DNA from: Ophioderma brevispina
Taxonomy: Eukaryota > Echinodermata > Ophiuroidea > Amphilepidida > Ophiodermatidae
DNA: 64,000 bases
NCBI GenBank assembly: GCA_023653785.1
Contig: JAMKCH010051382.1
Location: 85,394-149,393 of the forward strand
Direction: 5' to 3'
The notes under the pieces are model-generated. The model did no database searches, was not told the DNA's origin, and was given only the letters and a program-made list of their open reading frames with translations. A program made the translations under genes and the position numbers. Below are positions 1 through 9,236 of this stretch, piece after piece. Each line of letters begins with the position of its first letter. Within the stretch, counting starts at the first letter, position 1.

Positions 1-413
1 GTGTGGTCAGCATTCAGTGCCAAAAAAATTGCAGGTCATTTCAAGGTCATGTGGGGTCATCCAAGGTCAAATCACTAAGTAGGTGGTAGGATGATGAAAC
101 TTGGTGGGTGTGGTCAACATTCAGTGCCAGAAATTTTGATGGTGTTTTCAAGGTCTGCGGGGTCATTCAAGGTCAAATGGGATAAAATTGCTATAACCCG
201 TGTCAAATGTGGTAGGATGATGAAACTTGGTGGGTGTGGTCAGCATTCACTGCCAAAAAAAATTGAAGGTCATTTCAAGGTCATGTGGGGTCATCCAAGG
301 TCAAATCACTAAGTAGGTGGTAGGATGATGAAACTTGGTGGGTGTGGTCAGCATTCAGTGCCAAAAAAATTGCAGGTCATTTCAAGGTCAAGTAGGCGTC
401 ATCTAAGGTCAAA
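1..413 (+). repeat. ~107-bp tandem repeat rich in AGGTCA
   Basis: Units begin at 1, 108, 234 and 342 with GTGTGGTCA.CATTCA.TGCC. The second unit is longer (126 bp). Each carries AGGTCATTTCAAGGTCA and GGGGTCATCCAAGGTCA-type motifs. The array continues to the left of the window. Confidence 0.9.
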
Positions 414-415
414 TA

Positions 416-1055
416 CTACAAATAGTTAAATAGTTGTATGGTCAGTGTAGTCAACCCAATTGATACCATCAAATTGCAAACTGCTATGGCAGCAGTCTCA
501 GTGGTTTGAGAACAACTTATTTCCATCAGAATTCTCCCTGTGATCTTAAAATTATATTCCCTCCATTTACTATTGCGACGGGCGGGGGGGACCTTTGTGG
601 TTCGAGAACCGCCTTGTTCCAATATGGCCGCCAATTTAAACCCAAATATCGTTGTTAAAAATAATCATACTGAATTGATTTTTGTGTCCATACCGATGTT
701 TTCAAGGCCAACTAAACCAATTATGACAACAATATTAAAAGGGTAGTTCATGATCCACTTACCTAAAAATTAGATTTTTACATCATTTCAACCGTTAGCT
801 TAAGTATAATATTTATCTTAAATTTTAATCAAGCGCGATATATGCCATTGCCTACGTACTCAGGGCGCCGTGGTGGACCTCCCAAAGCTCTTACAACACG
901 AGTAAATGCAGAACGGTAAATAAATCGATTTTAGATGTAAGAGGAATCTGAGAGGACGGGTATGGATCGGCAGCCAAATTCACGTACAAACGTGACACTA
1001 CCTCTACAATAAATCGAAACCAGTTACAACAACCCTACGTCATAATACACGAGCA
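416..1055. other. Unannotated upstream sequence
   Basis: No gene seen. Short open frames overlap on both strands without family resemblance. It contains a GGCGGGGGGGACC patch near 580 and an AATATGGCCGCCAATTT motif near 620 of the kind repeated at 6590-7060. Confidence 0.5.
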
Positions 1056-1058
1056 TTA

Positions 1059-1333
1059 GGCGAGGGGGTCATTATTTACGCCAGGGGAGAATGGAGGATT
1101 TGAGGGGGAACCCGAATTTTTTGTAAGAGAGGGGAAACGTTTAAATTTTCATCAACGAGAGAGAGGGAAGAAAGACACGTGTAAATGCGGAAATCCGCCT
1201 GATCATCAAGAGGGGAGTGTGAAACTTTTTGAACGGAGCAGAGGGGGGAACGCAAATTTTTGCCCCCCCCCCCCCCCTGAATAAAGTTGAAATTCTCCAT
1301 TCCCCACCCCCGGCATAAATAATGATCGCTCCC
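1059..1333. mobile_element. Harbinger-type MITE, copy 1 (TTA duplication)
   Basis: The left end GGCGAGGGGGTCATTATTTA and the reverse complement of the right end, GGGAGCGATCATTATTTATG, form imperfect terminal repeats. TTA flanks both sides (1056-1058 and 1334-1336). The interior is GGGGGAAC-rich with a C15-16 run. It is about as long as, and homologous to, 7526-7780. A TWA duplication fits PIF/Harbinger. Confidence 0.75.
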
Positions 1334-2034
1334 TTAGTAAAGTAAAAGTGTACTTAGTTTTTTTTCAATAGCCTATACGGTCAAACACCAAACAGAAATT
1401 GTAATATTAAAAAGACTTTTCCGATTCCATCTCAACAGTCTGTCCAGCCTACTGATCGAGTGATTGCTAGAAATGAGCCATCATTCACTCTCCACTCTAG
1501 TCTCAATTATATTATTGCACAAAATTACATTGAAATCTGCACGTCCCTGGTTTTGATGCTACATGAGCAGGAAGGGTGTTGCATAAGCCTACGAGAATGG
1601 AGAAATGATCTCTGTGGGAGGCCAAGTTGGACCTTGGGATTTTCACAGCAAGGTCATAGATCTGACTGAGCCTTAAGGCGAGGGTCAACTGAGAGCAGTA
1701 GGGTGGTTCACATTAAATTTGAGTCTCTCCCTAGATTATTTGTTCTACACAGAATTGTTCCTCTTGTCAAACTATTGAAAAACTGTTTGATCATCCGAAA
1801 ACGGACATTCCGTTACCAAGTTATAGCCTTCTAAAGATTTACGAAACAGCGTTTTTACCCCTTTTGACGTATTTTGCTGAAATGATGATTTTTTAGCGTA
1901 GTTAAGGATATCAATTTGAGAATATACTTTTGGTGTTTGTGATTCATTTTAATTTGTTAATTTGAATGCGTCTTCATGCAAAAAGTTAAATAGAATAGTC
2001 TTGGTTTTTATACCTTTTATATTACAACACTTTC

Positions 2035-2480
2035 AAAATGGCCGAATTACCAAAATGCACTTTCGCAGGCCTGGAATTCAATAATTTTGGCACAATTGGG
2101 CATATTTAGCAGAATTAAGTTTGTGGAAAGAGGTTAGAACAACTAGGTTTTTTTTGTGTTGGTTTATCTATTTTATCATCATGTAAATAAGAAAAATGCT
2201 AATTTTTGAAATTTCCTACTTTTAGGACCCTTAAAAAATGGCCAAAATCACCAAAATGCACTTTCGCAGGCCTGCAATTTGATAATTTTGGCACAATTGG
2301 GCATATTTTAGGCAGATGATAAGTTTATGAAAAAAGATTAGAGCCCCTTGGGTTTTTTTTTGTGTTGCTTTTATGCTAGTTTAATGCATTATAAATAAAG
2401 AAAAATGTCCTAATATGCTGAAATTTCTTCTTTAGTGACACTTAAAAATGGACGAAATCACCAAAAAAGATCTTTGTGAA
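2035..2480 (+). repeat. Three degenerate ~205-bp tandem units
   Basis: Units start at about 2035, 2235 and 2445 with AAAATGG.C.AA.T.ACCAA. The first two share AATGCACTTTCGCAGGCCTG, AATTTTGGCACAATTGGGCA and a T-rich GTGTTG block. The third is decayed. No coding signal. The surrounding 1337-2034 and 2481-2796 are AT-rich without features. Confidence 0.75.
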
Positions 2481-2796
2481 ACATGCTTCGAACCATTTAA
2501 TTTGAATTTCCATGATTTAAGTAGAAGTGTGTCAAATATGCCTTCTTGTCTACTTTAGACCCTTTTTTAATGAGTTGAAATTATCGAAATCATGGTACTT
2601 TGGCAGGGCGTATGCCGACAAGTAATGATTTTCAACTAATTCCTGGATTGAACAGGTGAAAAAAAATAAGACTTTAGAAATATTTATTTTGGGTTATTGG
2701 CCTAATGCCAAAGTAACATGTATAAACCATTTTAATGCAGAGTCAATAATTTTCTATTTTCTTTTTTGTTAATTCATGTTACTTGATAAGGACTAA

Positions 2797-3475
2797 GCCT
2801 AAGGGAAAAGTAAATATATTAGTCAAGGGGGAAAATGAAATTGGAAAGGCAAAGGAAAAAGGGCGAGGTAAAAAAAGGCAAAAGGAAAAGCATGAAGGAA
2901 AAGAAAAGAGAGAAAAGGGCCTCAAAGGCAAAGGATAAAAAAAACAGCAAAAAGGAAATAAGGCCAACTTCAGGGAAGAGACAAAGGAAACCCCAAGGTA
3001 AGAGGGCAAAGGGACAGGCACAGGGACAAGGCATGGAACAGCCAACTGGATCTGGAAAAGGCAAATGAATAAAAGGGAAAAGAGAAAAAGAACACATGGA
3101 AATACATTGCATGGAACTACCTGGCATTGAAAGCAAAGGGGAAAATATGGCAAGAAAAAAATGCAACAGCAAGCCAAAGGGAAAGGGGCAAGGTACAAAA
3201 GATAAAAATATGGCAAGGAAAGCCCATGGAAAAGGGCTAATGTAAAAGGAGGGAAATGGAAAGATGGCAGCAAAGGCAAAGGAAAAAGAGAAAAAGTGAA
3301 GGCAAAAAGAAGATAAGGAAAATAAAAAGAAAGGGAGGACAAGGGCAAGTAAAAAAGTGGGCACAAGGAAAAGGCAAAAGAATAAAAGGGAAAAAGCAAA
3401 AAGCAAAGAAAAGGCGGAAAAGACCGGGTGAAAAAAACGGAAAATGGAAAAAGGCAACTTTAATTTTGGCCTTGG
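2797..3475 (+). repeat. Purine-rich low-complexity tract (AAGGCAAAGGAAAAGG-like)
   Basis: About 650 bases of almost pure A and G with regularly spaced C, in variants of AAGGCAAAGGAAAAAGG. Open frames on both strands (Lys/Gly/Arg-rich on plus, Phe/Leu/Pro-rich on minus) are consequences of the composition. It is strand-asymmetric and could form triplex-type structures. Confidence 0.8.
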
Positions 3476-3479
3476 ATTT

Positions 3480-5050
3480 TTTTTATAAGGTGCCAGAGAG
3501 TCTGCCATGCCTGAGGGGATAGGAAATTTTATACCTCCGAAAATTAAAAAAAAAAAAAAACACACACATAAACCCACAAACACAATATCCTTAAAGACTC
3601 ATGAAGTAAATTCACCACAACCCCATTCCCCACCCCGCCCCCCCCCCATCACCCCCCCTCCCCTTTAAACTCGATTTTTGAAAATCAACCAAAGCCCAAA
3701 CTTGCACCTCCAGCCCATTAACCCACTGATTTACTGCATTAATAATTCTCTCTTTTAGTAGTTTTTTATCAATCTCGCTATCATCAGTGTAAAAATTTCA
3801 GTTAATTATTATTATTAACAATATTCTATTCCATATTTTTTAAAAGAATCCCATAATGTCACTTAAAATGTTCAGATTTTTAGACGTTTTGAGCCCACAA
3901 CCCTTTAAATGAATGGAAGAGTCCCATTGTGTACACAGTCAGTTTCAAACATACTCATCCATAATGGATGATCCATTTATTTACAGGCAGATACAGCCGT
4001 CGCTGCACAAGAGGGGCTTCACATTTCATGTGTGACAGCAATATAATCAAACAATACAACAATTTACTGTATTTAGATCCCAAAATTTTCATAGTTACTT
4101 GATGTTTTCCTTTCCAGAATTCTTGGATTATCAGACGGCCAGGGTTGGGCATTGGTAGTGAATTTATATCTGAGAGGACAACGTCAAAATCTCCCGCGGC
4201 AGATAGGAAACGCAGAAGCCACGTTCTTTTCCTCAATGGTGTTCCCCATTCCCAGCGCGCATGGCCCGTGACCTTGAAATAGGCGTTTTTGATATTTAAT
4301 AATTATTTCTTTGCCGTGCAAAAATAATGAAGGTACTCATTTTGTTAATTCATGCTTCCAAAATAAAATTGAGTGGGCAAGGCAATTTTTGCGACAATTT
4401 TAAAAGGGCACCAAGGGCAGTACATTTTAAGAATAGCATTTTGTTTAGGGCACCAAGGCAAATGGTAGGGGCCCCCTACGGCAAAATTGCCTTAGTGCCT
4501 TAGGTTATTTTGGGAGCCTGGTTAATGAAAATGTGATCTTTTCAAAAATCGATATTTCAATTATTTGTTAGAGATCGTAAATATAGAATAAATTCCGCCA
4601 AAATTTTGTTTTGATTGTAACTCAAAACATTAGTCGTACAAGACGCAATATACCTCAATGTCACCGGGAGGTCCCTTTTCTTGCATTTTGTTAAGGTCAT
4701 GAAATCTGACAGACCCATCCATATAAACTATGTTGTTTTGAATAGGGCGATTGAGTGTAGCATTCACTGCAGGGAAAATCTCGGCAGCACAACCTCCCAG
4801 CGTTACGCTAGCGCTACTGCGGTGCGATTAACTTGCCGTTTTTTCGACGCTTATGACTAGAGAATAAAACATTGTAAGCTTTAAAAATTTGATCCACATG
4901 TAAAATAAACATGAATTGTTATACCGACAAATTTCAGGATTATTTTGTTGAAGGATTATATGGATTTTACTTTGTTAGAAATGATACATTTTCAACAAAA
5001 GGTTTCACTACGCACACACAGCATAGCCGACGCGTGTATGGTGTACACAG
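3480..5050. other. Intergenic stretch without recognised genes
   Basis: Holds an A14 run with CACACA (3547-3570), a C-rich run (3635-3660), and AT-rich unique-looking sequence. A 93-codon minus-strand frame (3955-4236) has no recognisable family. Repeated GGGCACCAAGG.A phrases occur at 4408 and 4449. Confidence 0.5.
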
Positions 5051-5443
5051 TTAAAGCACGCATAGTGACCACCCTAATAGCAGCTCAGGTAGTAGCTGGC
5101 TGGGGAGATCTGGTGGTTGCTTATAAAACATGCGGCGGAAAAGTGCGACAATTCCAACTGCCCTGCGATGACCCAATGGTTGATTGTGGTAAGAGGTGAG
5201 CTCACTCTCAGGAATGCCGATGATGGAAATGGCACGTCTCTGGATTGCATCAAGCTTGGATAGTGTAGTGGGTGTTGCTCCACACCATGCTGAGCTTGCA
5301 TATTCCATAACAGCCCTTTGAGTTGTCTCAAGATAGGGTGCAGCTCGACGGAGCAATCCTAGTCGCTGACTGGCAGTTTTAACCATTTTGGTAAACACAT
5401 TGTATACATTACTAATAAGATCGAAAGTCTGGTGGCCAAGCAT
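5051..5443 (-). pseudogene. Non-LTR retrotransposon reverse transcriptase, C-terminal fragment
   Basis: About 130 residues on the minus strand. ASQRLGLLRRAAPYLETTQR, EYASSAWCGATPTTLSKLDA, IQRRAISIIG and HRRAVGIVALFRRMFY match the thumb and C-terminal region of jockey/CR1-like non-LTR reverse transcriptases, where S.LEYA...W.GA...L..LD..QRRA is typical. The catalytic YADD region and endonuclease are absent, so it is a 5'-truncated dead copy. It is not expected to be expressed. Confidence 0.75.
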
Positions 5444-6006
5444 TCGATTTTCAGTCTTTTCACAGACTCCATTTTCAGCTTGCCGTAGTTCATATTAACA
5501 TACATTATTGTAGTTACTCACTCTGAAAAGGCAGAGAAATTGAAACCATTCCACTAGCACAAGATGCACTAACTTAGCAACTGTTTTGAGATTGAGAATG
5601 TTGCGTGGCAGGTCATGTATGGGATCAAGCAATTATCAAAGCACCAGAGTTGCCAGACTTTCGAACGTCCAATGTACAGTGCGAGATGTAATGGATGACT
5701 CTTTAAAATGGACGACTCTTCCACCAACTAGTGTAGCAAGTAGTGTATCATGCAATCATCAGTTGTAGATGTATCAAGGGAAGGAGGACAGTGTAAGAAG
5801 ATAAACACGATATAGTACAACGCTGGGGGTGGGGTGGTAGGTCATGCCGACTTAACAGCAACAGTGAATTCAAATCAGCATCAACATCCGGCGTAACCCG
5901 AGTGCTAGTCTTTATCAAAGACTTAACGGTACACGGTAGGAGGGCGCTCTTACACACATCGGACAAAGACTTGACTAAAGGCTATAGTTGGTCATAAATA
6001 TTTAAA

Positions 6007-6250
6007 TTTTAAATGACCGTTATTGGAAATTACACTGTTTTTTGTAGCGAGGGTAATCCACTAACCTCGACGGATTTTGACGTCAGTATTTTTTTCGTAA
6101 GTTATCATGACATTATTAAGATCTTTTGAACGAAGGTTTAAGAGGTGATTTTGTAATGTCACTGGGACCGAGGCTGCCGTAGAAAATACACGTAAGAATT
6201 CCCTAAATTACCGTTTGGAAATCCCAGATGCCCAAATCGAGCAGATCGTG
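6007..6250 (+). repeat. Dispersed repeat A, copy 1 (second copy 31094-31330)
   Basis: Shares with 31094-31330, in the same orientation, TGGAAATTACACTGTTTT, CCACTAACCT.GACGGATTT, AAGATCTTTTGAACGAAGGT, TTAAGAGGTGATTTTGTAAT and ATTACCGTTTGGAAATCCC. It is about 80-85 percent alike, non-coding, and of unknown class. Confidence 0.85.
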
Positions 6251-6584
6251 TCCGACCCTCCCACCCCCAGCACTGCAAGTGTGATGGATCTGAATGAAAC
6301 TTGACCTTTCTGTGATATTTAACTGAGGTATTTTGTATCGCAATATCATGTTTAGACAAAATTCAATATTTAGTGATATGTTTAGTATGTGTACACCTCA
6401 AACAAGTCTTGTAATAAAATCAATTAAAATAGCAACCATCAGGAGGTACCACTTTCAAAATTATATCATGAACCAGACTTGCAGTGTGTGTCAGTTTAAC
6501 ATCTGTATAACATTGTTATTTGATCGGCTTTAGATCCGTGTTGCAATACAATAATAGTTGACGTCACCGTAGTTCACACTTTAT

Positions 6585-7110
6585 TTGAAAATGGCGGCTT
6601 CCAGGAGTAGACTTTTTTCATTTAATTTACTATACAGGGGTCTTGATAAATATATAGTGCGATTATCTAACAAAGAGCTTAACAACATCTCAAAAGTTAA
6701 TAGACTGACTATTCCTTTAAGTAAATGGTCGATTTTAACTCAAAATGGCGGCCATATTGAAAAACACAAGGAATGACACAAGATATTTCAAAATCTATGT
6801 CATATTTGGATTTCTTGATCCTAAAAACATAAGTATACACACACAAAAATGTAGTCAATATCATTTTGAGCCAAGTGTATAAAGAAAAATGTCAATTTTA
6901 GTGCAAATTGGCGGCCATATTGGAAAATAAAATACATGAGACAATACGTTAAAAAATATATCATATTTGAATACCTTGGCAATCAAAACATGGGTATAGA
7001 CACAAAAATCAATGTTATTAACCGAAATATGAGACACTGGAAATGTGAATGGCAGCCATTTTGAAAAAATGGTCACCAAGGCCGCCACAGGTCAAATCCA
7101 GCTGGGGTCC
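6585..7110 (+). repeat. Degenerate ~165-bp tandem units with AATGGCGGCCAT motif
   Basis: AAAATGGCGGCTTCC (6588), AAAATGGCGGCCATATTG (6743), AAATTGGCGGCCATATTGGA (6906) and GAATGGCAGCCATTTTGAA (7048) recur about every 150-165 bp, separated by TATCATATTTG.AT and ACA.AAAAT blocks. Non-coding. The AAnATGGCGGC core resembles a YY1 site by chance or by origin. Confidence 0.75.
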
Positions 7111-7525
7111 CGTTTTGAAATAATTGGTTGTGGTCCATATTAAGCGTTTTACCAAATGCTATACTTCTATCACAAAGTGCACGATTTTGCTCCAGAGGGA
7201 CTATTAGGAGCACAATTGAACAAGATAAGTTGTCAATTTCACGTACAGTGGAAGTCAATACAAGTGTCTGGTACCTTCATACTTGTTGAACCAGTATAAG
7301 GTACCTATTGGGACTAGAGTACCACACACGTCGACCATCATTTGTTTCCGTGAACTTAGTGTCAATGAGGCATCACGGCAAACGAGTAGAACCAAAACTT
7401 ATTGAGGATTGTTTTCAGTTATGTTTTATAAGTTAATGATGATAAATGTACTACCAGGTTGTTGTCCTTTACAAATAATTCTTTGCATCCGCTTTTTCAA
7501 AGACGCAATAGGCAAGCAAGCATAA

Positions 7526-7780
7526 GGGAAGGGTCATTATTTACGCCGGGGGGGAATGGATTTGAGGGGGAACCTGAAAAATTTTGTAAGAGGGGGGAAC
7601 GTGAAATTTTTCATCAGACGCGAGAGGGTGGAACATGAGCTTTTAAATGTGAAAATCAGCATGATCAAGGGGGAACGTGAATTTTTTGAACGGAAGTGAG
7701 GGGGGAACGCGAACATTTTTGCCGAAAAAAAAGTTAAAAGCCTCCGTTCCCCCCACCCGGCATAAATAATTATCGTTCCC
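7526..7780. mobile_element. Harbinger-type MITE, copy 2 (TAA duplication)
   Basis: Starts GGGAAGGGTCATTATTTACG and ends TTATCGTTCCC, with TAA on both flanks (7523-7525 and 7781-7783). It shares GTAAGAGGGGGGAACGTGAA and GAGGGGGGAACGC blocks with copy 1 in the same order. It is non-coding and lies just upstream of the CpG-richer region that may be the PRPF39 promoter. Confidence 0.78.
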
Positions 7781-7799
7781 TAAGGTTCATTTTCATGCG

Positions 7800-8140
7800 T
7801 CTGTAATTGGATGTATGGTGTCATAGACGCGCGGCCCCACCTGAACGCGAACCCTGCTACTGGACATGCAGATTTCATTTTTTGCATGAGTGTCACTGTC
7901 TTCTAAACATCATTATACTCTCTGCCAGAATTGTTCAGAGTTATTTACCGTGCGCCGAGCGTGACGTGCGTCAACACGGAAGTAAATTACGATTGGCTTG
8001 TTTGAGTAGGTTGGCCTCCCCGTTGGTTAGTCGCACATGAGGCTACCCATAGTCTCCGCCTCTTTTATGCAAATATTGCGGCGCGCGCGTTGCCGACCTC
8101 TGAAGGATTCTGACAGCCACTGTACACTGATGTAGGACTA
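7800..8140 (+). promoter_or_regulatory. CpG-richer stretch, possible PRPF39 promoter / first exon
   Basis: A locally GC- and CpG-richer segment (GCGGCGCGCGCGTTGCC at 8079) containing a CRE-like TGACGTG, an ETS-like CACGGAAGTA near 7975 and an octamer ATGCAAAT at 8067-8074. It lies 0.7-1.0 kb upstream of the first recognised exon. The initiating exon itself was not identified: no short ATG-containing exon with a phase-1 donor stood out. Confidence 0.3.
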
Positions 8141-8208
8141 GCTACGGACAAAAAATAGTGCTAACTATCAATCAGGGCACATGATGCACCCTATTGGACA
8201 TGTTTGTG

Positions 8209-8397
8209 CAGGGCTAGAATTTCGGCGAGAATCCGAGAATCGATTCTCGCAAAGATTCTCACATTGATTTGCAGGAATCAATGTTGATTCTCGTAATCTT
8301 TAGAATTTAACACAGTAGCGAATTGGATGATTCCCGCCAAAATCATTTGTGAGAATCAAGACTGATTCTCGTACTCTGGTACGAAATTCTACCCCTG
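8209..8397. mobile_element. 189-bp MITE rich in GAGAATC/GATTCTC repeats
   Basis: The ends CAGGGCTAGAATTTCG and CGAAATTCTACCCCTG are inverse with one mismatch, flanked by TTGTG on both sides. The interior contains several inverted GAGAATC and GATTCTC units, including CGAGAATCGATTCTCG, so it folds into multiple hairpins. Confidence 0.72.
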
Positions 8398-8821
8398 TTG
8401 TGTGTTGGTTTGTGCTGCTCTGATGGGTTTAGGGGTGAAAAACACATGTAAACATCCACCCACATATACAGAGATGTAACTTTTCTGGAAATTTCCAGAT
8501 TTTTGGCCATAATTAAAAATAATTTCGGAAATATGTAAAAAAAAATCGATTTCTGAGATCAAATTGTTAATGATAAAGGTAAAACTGCATCAAAACCAAA
8601 GTTTTTAAGTACCAATTTATTTTAGAGAAGGGGTCTTGTACCCGAAAATCGCATAAGAAAATATGTTCCCTGGAGGTTCTCTGGATGCTACGCTAAAATT
8701 TGTCCTGCCCGTCGGTTCAAATTTGGGATTTTCAGGAAATGGGATGACTACTCTGTTATTCTTCATGTATAGTCCTAAATAAAAACAAATTCATTTGATC
8801 ACATACTTTTATTTTGTCCAG

Positions 8822-9236
8822 AACTAGATGTCTCCAAGATGAAAGTAACTGAGCTACGAGCACAACTAAAGGACCGTGGCCTGGACACTAAGGGTGCAAA
8901 AGCAGTTTCTTGTCGAGAGGCTCCAGGAAGCCATCAATGCAGAGGTTCTAGAAGGAGAGGAAGAAGATGGAACTGACACTGGTGATGACATCTTGGAGGA
9001 TGTGAAACCTGAAGAAACAAAAGATGAGGCAATGGAAGTTGAAGAACAGAAAGAGGGGGCTAAAGAGGAAGGTAAAACAGAAGAACCCAAGGAAGAGGTC
9101 AAGGAGGGGGCCAAGAAGGAAGAAACCAAGGAGGAGGAGAGCAAGAAAAGTGAAAAAGAAAGTACACCTGAAGCCAAAGATGATAAGGACAAGAAAACTG
9201 AGCAAGCAAAGGCCACAAAAGAGGACAAGAAGGAAG
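8822..9236 (+). CDS. PRPF39: PRPF39 first recognised exon: SAP domain plus Glu/Lys-rich acidic tail, with a frameshift
   Basis: The acceptor is a T-rich tract ending in tccag and the donor is aaggaag|gtatgt, leaving phase 1. The exon begins mid-codon (phase 1), then reads [20 protein letters not shown] and DTKG, and after a one-base shift near 8893-8910 continues [13 protein letters not shown]. That is a SAP motif (helix-turn-helix nucleic-acid binding, about 35 residues). About 100 residues rich in Glu, Lys, Asp and Thr follow. The ATG at 8839 could be a start, but LDVSK before it looks coding, so an upstream exon is probable. Human PRPF39 has no SAP domain here. Joining G|AA to the 9545 exon gives [14 protein letters not shown] in frame, so the exon very likely belongs to this gene. 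The extra base lies in an A4 or T3 run and may be an assembly error. Confidence 0.8.

Noticed and set aside
2779..3583. Open frames of 206 and 254 codons on the minus strand (Phe/Leu/Pro-rich), and Lys-rich frames on the plus strand
   Set aside because: They are by-products of a purine-rich low-complexity tract with no domain, start context or codon structure.
3955..4236. 93-codon minus-strand frame
   Set aside because: Reads protein-like in part but no family, splice context or codon signal could be supported.
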